Of a stretch of 51,818 nt of DNA, positions 42,091 to 50,685 are shown one piece after another; within the stretch, counting starts at the first letter, position 1, and each line of letters opens with the position of its first letter. Both the position numbers and the translations under genes were made by a program. Source of the stretch: Acidobacteriota bacterium (GTDB taxonomy: Bacteria > Acidobacteriota > Terriglobia > Acidiferrales > UBA7541); assembly GCA_021780215.1 (NCBI GenBank), contig JAJXZD010000192.1, positions 1 to 51,818 on the forward strand. The letters run 5' to 3'. The notes beneath the pieces were generated by a model. That model ran no database searches, was not told the origin of the DNA, and saw only the letters and a list, made by a program, of their open reading frames with translations.

Positions 42091-42795
42091 ATGCCAGCAG
42101 ACGATCGCATCGCCATCCGCGCCGAGAAGCTCACACGCGAGTACCCCATGGGCGACGGGCAGGTGCGCGCGGTGGAGGACGTGTCCTTCGAAATTCCGGC
42201 CGGGGAGTTCGCGGCCCTGCTGGGCAGTTCCGGGTCCGGCAAATCCACGCTGCTGAACCTGATGGCAGGTCTCGACCGCCCCACTTCCGGCGCGATCTAC
42301 GCTCTGGGCCGCAACCTTGCGGAGATGAGTTCGCAGGAGCTGGCCGCGTACCGCAGCCGCACCGTCGGCATGGTGTTTCAGGCCTTCAACCTGCTCCCGC
42401 GAATGACCCTCGAGGAGAATATTGAGCTTCCTCTGCGCCTGGCGGAGATGGACCGCGCCGAGCGTGCCCGGCGAGTCAGCGAAGCCGCCGAACGCGTGCG
42501 TTTGAGCGCCCGCCTGACGCATCGCCCTACGGAGCTTTCCGGCGGAGAGCAGCAGCGCGCCGCGGTGGCCCGCGCGCTCGTCAACCGCCCGGCGATCCTG
42601 CTGGCAGATGAGCCCACCGGGAATCTCGACAGCGCGACGGGCGACGAAATCATGCGGCTGCTGAGCGAAATCAATTCCGCGCTGGGCACCACCATCGTGC
42701 TCGTGACCCACGAGCGCGAACGCGCCCTCCAGCACGCCCGGCGCATGCTCTATCTGCGCGACGGCCGCCTCGTCTCGAACGGAGCGCGCCCGTGA
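42091..42795 (+). CDS. ABC transporter ATPase of the MacB/LolD group
   Basis: Cytosolic ATPase partner of the following permease. The 234-residue protein has Walker A GSSGSGKST (residues 45-53), the Q-loop FQAFNLLP, the LSGGEQQ signature (149-155) and Walker B ILLADEPTG with catalytic E174. The TVGMVFQAFNLLPRMTLEENIELPL segment is typical of MacB/LolD-type exporters. The ATG at 42091 has a GGAG about 9 nt upstream and is preferred to ATG 42076. The GTGA overlap couples it to the permease. Confidence 0.93.
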   Translation: MPADDRIAIRAEKLTREYPMGDGQVRAVEDVSFEIPAGEFAALLGSSGSGKSTLLNLMAGLDRPTSGAIYALGRNLAEMSSQELAAYRSRTVGMVFQAFNLLPRMTLEENIELPLRLAEMDRAERARRVSEAAERVRLSARLTHRPTELSGGEQQRAAVARALVNRPAILLADEPTGNLDSATGDEIMRLLSEINSALGTTIVLVTHERERALQHARRMLYLRDGRLVSNGARP

Positions 42796-44138
42796 AGAAC
42801 CGCGACATGATCGAGCTGGCGGCGCGCAATCTTCGCCAGGCCCTGCTGCGCAATTTCCTCACGACGATTGGAATCGCCGTGGGCGTGGCTTCGCTCGTCG
42901 CCATGCTCTCTCTCGGCGCGGGCTTGCAGGGTTTGGCCAGCCAGAAGCTCTCCCAGTCCGGCCTGTTCAACGCCATCTTCGTCGCCCCGCGCGTGCCTCC
43001 TCCGCGCTTCGGCGCGCCCCCCAATGCCGACGTTTCGCCGGCTGCACCCCCGCGCTCGCTCGACGATGACGCACGTCTCGCCATCGAGCGCCTGCCCGGA
43101 GTTGCCGAGGTCTATCCCGAGATCCGCTTCGCCACGGAAATCCACTTTGCCGACGGCATCTATGCCACCGTGGTGGCTGGCATTCCGAATTCGGCGCGAA
43201 GCGATGGCGCGTTCGATGGAATGACGGGAACGTTCTTCTCCAGCCCCGATGCGGATGAGGCCATCTTGCAGATTTCCCTGGCGCGCCAGCTTTCCACACA
43301 GCCTCGCTCGCTCCTCGGCCAGCAAATTGTGCTGCGGTACGCGGAGCGCCAGCCGCTTCCCGCCGATCCCGCCCCCGGAAATTCCGCGGGCGGTTCGCCG
43401 GGATTTTCCCTCGAGCCCCGCGAGCAGAAGCTGCGCATAGTCGGCATTGTCGAGACGGAGCCGGCCGGGGGCTTTGGCGGCATCGGGCGCGGACGCCTGC
43501 TGATCCCCCTGGGGGTGGCGGAAAAACTTGGCGCCGCGCAGGCCGCCGACCTACGCGACCTCCTGCGCGATCCCTCCGCACCCCACCGCTATGCAAATCT
43601 CACCGTGCGGGTGGAGCGCACTTCGCGAGTGCGTTCCGTAGAGGACTCCATTAAACAGATGGGCTTCGCCACGTATTCCTTGCTGGATGCGACCCGCGAT
43701 TTGCGGCTGGTCTTCGCTGTGTTCGATCTCTTGCTGGGGATTTTCGGCAGCCTGGCGCTGGTGGTAGCTTCGCTCGGGATCGTCAACACTCTGGTCATGG
43801 CGATTCTGGAACGCCGCCGCGAGATTGGCGTCTTCAAGGCGCTCGGCGCCGCCGACAGGGACATTCGCCGGCTCTTCTTCGCCGAGGCGGGAACCATGGG
43901 ATTGCTTGGAGGCGTCTTTGGCGTGCTTCTCGGATGGCTGATCGGGCGCGGAATTAATTTCGGCACCAACATCTACCTGGCCCGGCGGGCTTTGCCTGCC
44001 GTCACGATTTCCCTGGTGCCCATTTGGATGGTCATCTCGGCCATCGCTTTTTCTGTCGGTGTCAGCTTGCTCGCCGGGATGTATCCGGCGGCGCGCGCGG
44101 CGCAGCTCGATCCCATTGAGGCGCTGCGGTATGAATGA
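42792..44138 (+). CDS. MacB-type FtsX-domain permease
   Basis: Membrane component of a type VII ABC (mechanotransmission) exporter. The 448-residue protein has one N-terminal helix (NFLTTIGIAVGVASLVAMLSLG), a periplasmic domain (about residues 60-300), and three C-terminal helices with the FtsX motif VNTLVMAILERRREIGVFKALGA. A Pro/Gly-rich loop (about 195-215) is unusual for the family. It starts at GTG, overlapping the ATPase stop. Such pairs export lipoproteins, peptides or toxins through a separate outer-membrane partner, which is not in this window. Confidence 0.9.
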   Translation: MKNRDMIELAARNLRQALLRNFLTTIGIAVGVASLVAMLSLGAGLQGLASQKLSQSGLFNAIFVAPRVPPPRFGAPPNADVSPAAPPRSLDDDARLAIERLPGVAEVYPEIRFATEIHFADGIYATVVAGIPNSARSDGAFDGMTGTFFSSPDADEAILQISLARQLSTQPRSLLGQQIVLRYAERQPLPADPAPGNSAGGSPGFSLEPREQKLRIVGIVETEPAGGFGGIGRGRLLIPLGVAEKLGAAQAADLRDLLRDPSAPHRYANLTVRVERTSRVRSVEDSIKQMGFATYSLLDATRDLRLVFAVFDLLLGIFGSLALVVASLGIVNTLVMAILERRREIGVFKALGAADRDIRRLFFAEAGTMGLLGGVFGVLLGWLIGRGINFGTNIYLARRALPAVTISLVPIWMVISAIAFSVGVSLLAGMYPAARAAQLDPIEALRYE

Positions 44139-45048
44139 GCGCGCCGGAGCCGCGGGCTGCCGGGCGCTGGCGGCGAGGATTTGCGCTGCCTGCGGGCTGG
44201 CCTTCGTCCTGCTCTTTGGTGGGCCGGCACGCGCGGCCGGCCGCGCCGAATGCCGCACGCTTCCCAGCCGGATTCTGCGCCGCCCGGTTGCCTACTGCGT
44301 GCTCCTGCCACCGGGCTACGACGCGCAGCCTTTCCGCCGCTATCCCGTACTCTATTTCTTTCACGGCCTCGGAGAAGACGAACAGACTCTGCTTCGCCTC
44401 GGCGGGTGGGACCTGATTCAGGATCTGTGGGACCAGAAGCGCATCGGCAAATTCGTGATCGCCGCGCCAGCGGCCGACCGCAGCTTCTACATCGATTCAC
44501 GCGACGGCCGCGTCCGCTATCAGGATTTCCTCGTCCGCGAATTCTTCCCCTTCATCGAGCGCCACTATCGCATTCGTCCCGGACGCAGGTTTCGCGGCGT
44601 CACCGGCGTCTCCATGGGCGGATATGGCGCGCTGCGGCTGGCGTTTCTCTATCCGGGGATGTTCGGTTCGGTGAGCGCGCATAGTCCCGCGCTCATTGAG
44701 AACGTGCCGCGCCTCGAGATCCACGGCAGTCAATGGTCGGTTTTTGAGGACGCCCTTGGCACGGCGTTTGGTGTCCCCTTCGACCGCGCCTTCTGGAATC
44801 GCAACAGTCCGTTCACTTTGGCGCGGACGCTCCCGCGCCCTGCCGGGGTGCGCATCTATTTCGATTGCGGGCTTCAGGATGACTTTGGCTTCAACACCGG
44901 CGCCGAGGCGTTTCACCGCCTGCTGCTGGCCCGCGACATCCCGCACGAGTTTCATCTGTATCCCGGCGGGCACAACTGGAGCTACTTCGCGCAGCATTTT
45001 CCCGCGTCGCTCGAATTTCATTCACAGGCCTTCGGCTACCGTCCTTGA
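44131..45048 (+). CDS. Exported esterase of the EstD/S-formylglutathione hydrolase-like family
   Basis: A 305-residue alpha/beta hydrolase with a signal-like start (about residues 1-36, ending ARAAG). The nucleophile is S161 in GVSMGGYGALRL, and a His near the end (GGHNW) completes the visible catalytic set, with an acid in the DDFG region. It resembles esterases that act on acylated sugars or thioesters in the periplasm. Its start overlaps the permease stop by 8 nt, so the ABC genes and the esterase are one translational unit; a substrate exported by the pump and cleaved by the esterase would be a natural link, but this is inference. Confidence 0.82.
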   Translation: MNERAGAAGCRALAARICAACGLAFVLLFGGPARAAGRAECRTLPSRILRRPVAYCVLLPPGYDAQPFRRYPVLYFFHGLGEDEQTLLRLGGWDLIQDLWDQKRIGKFVIAAPAADRSFYIDSRDGRVRYQDFLVREFFPFIERHYRIRPGRRFRGVTGVSMGGYGALRLAFLYPGMFGSVSAHSPALIENVPRLEIHGSQWSVFEDALGTAFGVPFDRAFWNRNSPFTLARTLPRPAGVRIYFDCGLQDDFGFNTGAEAFHRLLLARDIPHEFHLYPGGHNWSYFAQHFPASLEFHSQAFGYRP

Positions 45049-45059
45049 CAGGAGCGTCC

Positions 45060-45521
45060 ATGCCCCCTCTCGTGCTTGCATCGCCACATGATTTGAAGGA
45101 CTTCGCCGGGCGCGAGCTCGGCGTTTCCGGCTGGTTTCCGGTGACGCAGGAACGCATCGTGCAGTTCGCCGAGGCCACCGAGGACCGCCAATGGATTCAC
45201 ACGGATCCCGAGCGCGCCCGCCGCGAATCGCCCTATGGCGCAGCCATCGCCCACGGATTCCTGACGCTTTCGCTCGCCAGCCATCTGGCAAAAGAGGCGT
45301 TTCAGGTCCGCGGCACGCGCCTGACGGTTAATTACGGGCTGAACCGTGTGCGCTTCCCCTCGCCGGTGCGCGCCGGGGCGAGGATTCGGGCGCGGGTGAG
45401 CCTGGAATCGTTCCGCGCGCTGCCCGATTGCTTCGAGGCGACGCTTTCCGTCACGGTGGAGGTGGAAGGCGAGGAGAAACCCTGCTGTGCGGCCCAATGG
45501 ATAGTGCGCTACTACGCCTGA
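45060..45521 (+). CDS. MaoC-like (R)-specific enoyl-CoA hydratase
   Basis: A 153-residue hot-dog-fold protein of the MaoC family. It has VQFAEATEDRQWIHTDPERAR, the hydratase-2 motif with a catalytic Asp/His pair, and PYGAAIAHGFLTLSL. The size matches single-domain (R)-hydratases (PhaJ-like) that hydrate trans-2-enoyl-CoA. AGGAG precedes the ATG by 6 nt, and the gene follows the esterase by 11 nt. A link to fatty-acid or polyhydroxyalkanoate metabolism is inferred. The terminal CCAAQWIVRYYA segment is the last strand of the fold. Confidence 0.85.
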   Translation: MPPLVLASPHDLKDFAGRELGVSGWFPVTQERIVQFAEATEDRQWIHTDPERARRESPYGAAIAHGFLTLSLASHLAKEAFQVRGTRLTVNYGLNRVRFPSPVRAGARIRARVSLESFRALPDCFEATLSVTVEVEGEEKPCCAAQWIVRYYA

Positions 45522-45591
45522 GCGGAGTCGCCGCCAGGCGCGCTGCCTCTGCCGGGAGGGCCCGCGCCTGGTGGCTGGATGATCGCGTGGG

Positions 45592-47718
45592 CTAGGTCGT
45601 CGCCTGCGCCGCTTCCCGCTGAAAATCGGCGAAGCCTTTTCCGGCCTCGGCGAGCTTCTTCAAAAGCGGAGCCGGCTCCCACAATGCGCCGTGCGCCCGG
45701 TGAAATTCGCAGACGCGGTCATAGACTTTCTTCAGGCCGACCGTGTCCGCATACCACATTGGTCCGCCGCGGTAGGCCGGGAATCCGTAGCCGTTCACGT
45801 AGATGATGTCAATGTCTCCCGCCCGCAGCGCGTAGCCCTCTTCCAGGATGCGAGCACCTTCGTTCACGAGCATATAGATCAGGCGGTCGCGGGCCTCGTC
45901 TTCCGAAATTGAGCGCCGCGGAATGCCCGCTTCGGTGGACCATTTGCCTGCCAGCGCCGCGATTTCCGGATCGGTGCTCGACCGCCGCTGCTCGTCGTAG
46001 CGATACCATCCCGCGCCCGTCTTCTGTCCCAGCCGGCCCATCTCCACCAAGCGATCTTCCATGAAGGGGCGCCGCGCGCCGGGCTTGTCCAGATGGCGAA
46101 ACTCTTTCCGGATGCGGTAGGAGACGTCCAGCCCGCCGAGGTCCCCCACGGCGAGCGGGCCCATGGCCAGGCCGAAGTTGGTCACGGAGGCGTCCACGGC
46201 CTCCGGCGCCGCGCCTTCCTCGACCAGGAACTGCGCTTCGCGGATGTACGGCAGAAACATCCGATTGCCCACGAATCCCCAGCAATTGCCTACCAGCACG
46301 GCGACCTTTCCGATGCGCTTGCCCAGTTGCATGCACGTAGCGATCACATCCTTGCTGCTTTTCCGCCCGCGCACCACCTCGAGCAGGCGCATCACGTTAG
46401 CCGGGCTGAAGAAATGTGTTCCAATCACCGATTCCGGCCGCGAAGTGACGGAAGCAATCTCGTCAATGTTCAGCGTCGAGGTGTTGCTGGCCATAATCGC
46501 GTCCGGCTTGCAAACGCGGTCGAGTTCGGCGAACACCTCCTTCTTGAGCCCCATCCCCTCAAAGACCGCCTCGATCACCATGTCGGCGGAGGCAAAGTCG
46601 TCATAGCTCAGCGTGGGCTTGATGAGCTTCATCCGCTCCTCGACGAACTGCGGCGTGAAGCGCCCGCGCTGCACAGAGATCGCGTAATTCTTGCGGATCG
46701 TTTCCAGGCCGCGGTCCAGCGCCGCCTGTTCGGCGTCTTTCAGGGTGACCGGGATTCCCGCGTTCGCGAACACCATGGCGATCCCGCTGCCCATGGTTCC
46801 TGCTCCCACGATGGCCAGCGAGTTCACCGGCCGCACCGGCGTGTCCTTCGGCACATCCGGAATCTTGGGAACCTCGCGTTCGGCAAAAAAGACGTGAATG
46901 AGCGCCTTCGACTGGTCCGAATAGAGGCACTGGTCGAAGAGCCGGGCTTCCTCCTCGCAGCCTTTCTCGAACGGCATTTTCGTGGCTGCTTCAATGGCGT
47001 CAATGGCCGCCAGCGGCGCTTGCAGGCCGCGCTGCTTCTTGCGCACCGTTTCCCGCGCGGCGGCGAAGAGCGCCGCGTTCTGTTCGGCGGTGCCGAGCTT
47101 ATCGGTGCGCAAGCGGGTCTTCGGCGCGGGCTTGCCGGCCACCTCGCGGGCGAAGGCGATGGCTCCGGCAAGCAGGTCGCCTTCCACCAGCTTGTCGAGC
47201 AGGCCGATGCTCGCTGCCTCGGTCGCTTTGATGGGCTTTCCCGTGGTGCACATCTCGACCGCTTTGACCACGCCCACCAGGCGCGGCAGGCGCTGTGTCC
47301 CGGCCGCCCCGGGAATGATTCCCAGATTCACTTCCGGCTGGCCGACCTGCGCCGTGGGCACGGCCACGCGGTAATGCCCCGCCATGGAAAGCTCGAGGCC
47401 TCCCCCGAGCGCGTTCCCGTGAATCGCCACGACCACGGGCACGCGGCAATCCTCTACAGCAAGCAGCACCGGCAGGAAGCTGCCTCGCTTGGCTTTGCCG
47501 GAGGTGATTTTTCCGAATTCGTTGATGTCCGCGCCGGCGACGAACGTCCGCCCCGCTCCGATCAGCACCGCCGCTTTTACCTCTTCGTCCTGGTTGATCT
47601 TCGTGATCGCCGCGTTGATTCCTGCCTGCACCGCCGGGCTCAGCGCATTCACGGGCGGGTTATCAATAGTGATGACGGCAATTTCATTTTCGCGAGTAAG
47701 CTGAATGAGTTCGCTCAT
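45592..47718 (-). CDS. fadJ: Bifunctional enoyl-CoA hydratase / 3-hydroxyacyl-CoA dehydrogenase
   Basis: Multifunctional beta-oxidation enzyme of the FadB/FadJ type. The 708-residue protein has an N-terminal crotonase domain (about residues 1-190; IHGNALGGGLELSMAGHYRVA, LGIIPGAAGTQRLPRLVG), then a NAD-binding domain (LAIVGAGTMGSGIAMVFANAG) and the 3-hydroxyacyl-CoA dehydrogenase C-terminal repeats (GTHFFSPANVMRLLEVVRG). The ATG at 47718 has GGAG about 13 nt upstream; the frame continues upstream without good sequence. It could serve fatty-acid oxidation or later steps of aromatic acyl-CoA breakdown; no thiolase gene is adjacent. Assignment to FadJ over FadB is uncertain. Confidence 0.9.
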   Translation of the reverse strand: MSELIQLTRENEIAVITIDNPPVNALSPAVQAGINAAITKINQDEEVKAAVLIGAGRTFVAGADINEFGKITSGKAKRGSFLPVLLAVEDCRVPVVVAIHGNALGGGLELSMAGHYRVAVPTAQVGQPEVNLGIIPGAAGTQRLPRLVGVVKAVEMCTTGKPIKATEAASIGLLDKLVEGDLLAGAIAFAREVAGKPAPKTRLRTDKLGTAEQNAALFAAARETVRKKQRGLQAPLAAIDAIEAATKMPFEKGCEEEARLFDQCLYSDQSKALIHVFFAEREVPKIPDVPKDTPVRPVNSLAIVGAGTMGSGIAMVFANAGIPVTLKDAEQAALDRGLETIRKNYAISVQRGRFTPQFVEERMKLIKPTLSYDDFASADMVIEAVFEGMGLKKEVFAELDRVCKPDAIMASNTSTLNIDEIASVTSRPESVIGTHFFSPANVMRLLEVVRGRKSSKDVIATCMQLGKRIGKVAVLVGNCWGFVGNRMFLPYIREAQFLVEEGAAPEAVDASVTNFGLAMGPLAVGDLGGLDVSYRIRKEFRHLDKPGARRPFMEDRLVEMGRLGQKTGAGWYRYDEQRRSSTDPEIAALAGKWSTEAGIPRRSISEDEARDRLIYMLVNEGARILEEGYALRAGDIDIIYVNGYGFPAYRGGPMWYADTVGLKKVYDRVCEFHRAHGALWEPAPLLKKLAEAGKGFADFQREAAQATT

Positions 47719-47794
47719 GGATCTATTTTTTCTCCGATAAACGTCCGCAGCGCGCGTGGATGCGCCGCCGCAAGGCGAAGGCAAGCCCGTGGGG

Positions 47795-48868
47795 TTAGAG
47801 GATTTGAACCACTGGCGCCGATGCGGTCAAATTTACCACGGATAGTCGTGCGGCAACAGCGCGCGCCACAGCGTACACGCTTCGCGCGCCCGGCGCCTCC
47901 GGGCCGAGTGATGCGACGGGTTTTCCCGTGTCTCCGCCAATCCGAATCTGCGGGTCAATTTCAATCTCGCCAAGAAAGGGAACCTCAAAGCCTTCGGCCA
48001 TGCGCCGGCCTTCGCCGTGTCCGAACACATCAATGCGCCCCTGGCAATGCGGGCAGGAAAAATAGCTCATGTTTTCGACCACGCCCAGAATCTCCACGTT
48101 CACCTGGCGGAACATCTCCACGGCTTTGCGCACGTCCGCCAGCGCCACGGCGGATGGAGTGGTCACCACGACCGCCCCGCTCACCGCCACGCTTTGAATC
48201 AGGCTCAGTTGCACGTCTCCGGTGCCCGGCGGCAAATCCACGATCAGATAATCGAGCTGTCCCCAGCGCACGCTGCGCAGGAACTGCTGCATCACGCTGT
48301 GCAGCATCGGCCCGCGCCATACCAGAGGCTTGTCTCCCGGGTTCAGCAGCCCCATCGAGATTGTCTTCACGCCGTAGGCCAGCACCGGGAGGATGGTTCG
48401 CTCATCGAGCGCTTTGGGCTGTTCGGTGGTCCCCAGCATCAGCGGGACGTTCGGCCCATACACATCCGCGTCCAGCAGCCCGACCGCCGCACCCATCTGC
48501 TTCAGGGAGACCGCCAGATTGACGGCGACCGTCGTCTTGCCCACTCCGCCTTTGCCGCTGGCCACCGCCACGATGTTCTTCACGCCTGCAATGGACGGCT
48601 TGTCCTGCAGCCGGCGCCCTTCGGGGACCGCGGCGTCGAATTTCAGGTCGACCGAGCGGATCCCGGGAATCTTTGCAAGCGCCGCGCGGATGTCCTTTTC
48701 GATTGTTTCGCGCAGGGGGCAAGCCGGCGTCGTCAGCACAACCAGCAGAGAAACCGCGCCATCACCCACCTGCACGCTCTTCACCATCTGCAGCGCGACG
48801 ATGTCCCGGTGCAGCTCCGGATCCATCACCCCGCGCAAGGCTTCCAGCACTTCGGCTTCGGTGGCCAT
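47795..48868 (-). CDS. mrp: Mrp/ApbC-type iron-sulfur cluster carrier
   Basis: P-loop NTPase that binds and transfers 4Fe-4S clusters. The 357-residue protein starts with a DUF59 (MIP18) domain (about residues 1-75), then a deviant Walker A KGGVGKTT with K106 and K111, and the cluster-binding C272-x-x-C275 in SCPHCQG. The ATG at 48868 has AAAGGA 5 nt upstream, while the open frame extends further without support. It may help assemble the many iron-sulfur proteins encoded here. The last residues (ASAPVVQIL) coincide with a tRNA-T-arm-like DNA sequence, which I consider chance. Confidence 0.9.
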   Translation of the reverse strand: MATEAEVLEALRGVMDPELHRDIVALQMVKSVQVGDGAVSLLVVLTTPACPLRETIEKDIRAALAKIPGIRSVDLKFDAAVPEGRRLQDKPSIAGVKNIVAVASGKGGVGKTTVAVNLAVSLKQMGAAVGLLDADVYGPNVPLMLGTTEQPKALDERTILPVLAYGVKTISMGLLNPGDKPLVWRGPMLHSVMQQFLRSVRWGQLDYLIVDLPPGTGDVQLSLIQSVAVSGAVVVTTPSAVALADVRKAVEMFRQVNVEILGVVENMSYFSCPHCQGRIDVFGHGEGRRMAEGFEVPFLGEIEIDPQIRIGGDTGKPVASLGPEAPGARSVYAVARAVAARLSVVNLTASAPVVQIL

Positions 48869-48945
48869 TTCTTCCTTTCGCCTGGCATTCCCGCAGGTGA
48901 ATGTCCTCTTGCTACCGGGCACTTGCTGTTCCGCGTTGGCCTCCC

Positions 48946-48975
48946 ATCATAAACGCCATATCCCCGGCACGGCAA
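48946..48975 (-). promoter_or_regulatory. Candidate mrp promoter
   Basis: On the minus strand TTGCCG (48975-48970) is followed after 18 bp by TATGAT (48951-48946). It would give a leader of about 72 nt. The rest of the 238-bp stretch from the mrp start to the left direct repeat at 49107 holds no gene I can support. Confidence 0.45.
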
Positions 48976-49106
48976 CTCCGCCGGTCGCGAGCCCTTCGGC
49001 TGCTCCGCCTTTCGCGGACGAATCGCACGATTTCGCCCGCACACCATTAGCGATTCCAATCGACTCGATTTAGCGTCCATCTAAAGACCATTTCCACGTT
49101 ACCTGC

Positions 49107-49121
49107 ATCTGTGCAAATCGC
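49107..49121 (+). other. Left direct repeat, candidate attachment site (attL)
   Basis: ATCTGTGCAAATCGC occurs here and again at 50686-50700, with different flanks on both sides. This copy is 55 bp before the integrase start, as expected for an att site next to its recombinase gene. Confidence 0.5.
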
Positions 49122-49175
49122 GGGGAAGGGGCGAAAACAGGGCCGAAATTCAAAGGCGGTGTCAGAGAAGGTGTC

Positions 49176-50125
49176 ATGTTGAAAAAGTACGGGAAGTTCT
49201 ACGCCGACTGGCTGGAAGACGGGAAGCGCAAGCGCAAAGCCTTCAGAACGCGAGCCGAAGCCATCGCCCACCAGGAGAAAATGAGGGGAAAAGCGAAGCG
49301 GCGGAGACCACGGTCGCCGGGCTCTGCCAAGCACTCGCGCGGCCAGGAGCAAGCAAGCACCACGAGCTGCCAAGAGTAGCCCGCGAGCTGGCAACTCTTC
49401 TCGGTCACGCGCCACTCAGCGCCGTCAGCCAGGGCGCAGTGCCAATCCTCGTAGCGTCCTGGCGGGGGAAGTACGCGCCATCCACGCTTCACAGCCGCGC
49501 CCAGGCTTTACGGCTGGTCCTCCGGGCGATAAAGGAAGCGGGCGGGGCAGCAATCAGCGTCCCACGCGTCCCCCGCGGGCAGCGCCGAGGGCGGATCGCC
49601 ACGCAGGAGGAATTGCAAGCCCTCTGGCGAGTCGCGCCAACGCACCTGCGCTTCGCGACCGTCCCCTGGACAGAGCTAGGGCTGCGCTTTGCTGAAGCAG
49701 CGAGCCTCACCCCGGCAATGCCCGACACGAAGCGCCACATCGTAACCTTCACCGGCAAGGGACCGAAGCAGCGCACCCTCCCGACCACCCCGCTCCTCGA
49801 AGAAATCGCCCGCCAGATCATGCGGCCCGAACCGGACGCGCCCATCGTATGCCAGCTAGCCGGGCGCTGGGGAGAGCGCTGGCCGATCCCAGGCTACCTA
49901 ATCCGCCACGCCTGGATTCAGGCAGCGAAGAAAGCCGGGCTTCGCGGGATTCACCCGCACGATTTCCGGCGCACCTCCGCCACGGCACTATATCGCAAAA
50001 CCCACGACATAGCGGGCATGCAGGAAGCCCTCGGCCATACGAGCGTCACAAGCACGATGTAGTATCTCAAGCCCAACGAGCCGGACGAAATGCGGCGCCT
50101 GCTCAGCCAGGTGCAATGGAACTGA
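49176..50125 (+). pseudogene. Tyrosine recombinase (phage-type integrase), frameshifted and with an internal stop
   Basis: The N-terminal DNA-arm domain reads KKYGKFYADWLEDGKRKRKAF from ATG 49176. After about residue 39 the homologous sequence continues in the -1 frame (ETTVAGLCQAL... to the core-binding and catalytic domains). The catalytic domain shows Arg in LGLRFAEAASL, Lys in GKGPKQR, H-x-x-R in HPHDFRRTS and His in LGHTSVTSTM. A TAG (50060-50062) comes directly before the expected catalytic Tyr codon (TAT 50063), after which YLKPNEPDEMRRLL continues to TGA 50123-50125. Apart from this frame change and nonsense codon the gene looks intact, so decay is recent, or expression uses recoding. 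Confidence 0.8.
49286..49319 (+). other. Phased slippery heptamer with downstream stem at the frame change
   Basis: The 0-frame codons here are AGG GGA AAA, giving a correctly phased X-XXY-YYZ heptamer G-GGA-AAA (49286-49292). Slipping by -1 continues exactly into the frame that encodes the rest of the integrase. Six nucleotides downstream, CGGCG (49299-49303) can pair with CGCCG (49315-49319). This layout resembles programmed -1 frameshift sites used by insertion sequences, but a one-base loss in the G/A run would look the same. Confidence 0.4.
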
Positions 50126-50151
50126 ACCACTGCGAGAGGAGAAAAGCCCCA

Positions 50152-50292
50152 ATGAACGAGCCCGAAAGGAGCAACAAGCAAGCGCGGGAGTTCCTCATCG
50201 AAGCAGAAAAGGCAAAAGCCCACGTTAAGGCCTCCTATCTAGGAGAGCCAGAGCACACAGCTTCTATCCGGAAGGCTTCCAGCGCTTCATAA
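50152..50292 (+). CDS. Possible small protein inside the element
   Basis: A 46-residue open frame starting MNEPERSNKQAREFLIEAEKA, with AGGAG 10 nt before the ATG. The start looks coding (helical, Lys/Glu/Ala-rich). Past about residue 37 the more protein-like sequence is in the -1 frame (FYPEGFQRFIIWSLANELRAAD), which stays open to TAG 50412-50414, so the gene may be frameshifted. Function unknown; it could be a former accessory protein of the element. Confidence 0.35.
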   Translation: MNEPERSNKQAREFLIEAEKAKAHVKASYLGEPEHTASIRKASSAS

Positions 50293-50452
50293 TTTGGAGC
50301 CTGGCCAACGAGCTAAGGGCTGCAGATGCACAGCGAAAAAAGCAGGAAAGGGGCCCCAGGAATAAACGGCCAAAATGCGCGCCGCCACCCATACCAACGA
50401 CACCGGGGGCATAGAAACCGGGCATGCCCAGGGAGAAAAAGGAGACAAAAAC

Positions 50453-50587
50453 GTGAAGCAACCCAAGAGCACCAACCCAATCAAGCAGCGGCGCGCCGCG
50501 CAAAAAGGCGCGAGAGAAAACGGACCAACCGAAGCACTCAAGGCCGGAGAAATGCAAGGCAGCGCGCAGCAGACACCGGTGTCATAA
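50453..50587 (+). CDS. Possible small basic protein inside the element
   Basis: A 44-residue open frame from GTG 50453 (VKQPKSTNPIKQRRAAQKGA), with AAGGAG 8 nt upstream. It is basic, Gln/Ala-rich and without known domains. The good ribosome-binding site is the main support; the short length and A-rich region make it uncertain. Confidence 0.3.
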   Translation: MKQPKSTNPIKQRRAAQKGARENGPTEALKAGEMQGSAQQTPVS

Positions 50588-50685
50588 AAGCCATTGACAC
50601 CATCCCGCATCCGGCCCTACCATCCACCACCGCAAGGCATCACAACCAAAACGGCCCCAAGATGTCGCGCCCACGCTATACCACG

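Noticed and set aside
47800-47825. tRNA T-arm-like sequence (GGTTCAAATCC on the minus strand) at the end of mrp
   Set aside because: The T-stem has a mismatch, no acceptor partner or anticodon arm is found upstream, and the bases encode the last residues of Mrp.
46093-48522. Long open frame antisense to fadJ and mrp
   Set aside because: It crosses two well-supported genes and has His/Arg-rich composition without recognisable domains.
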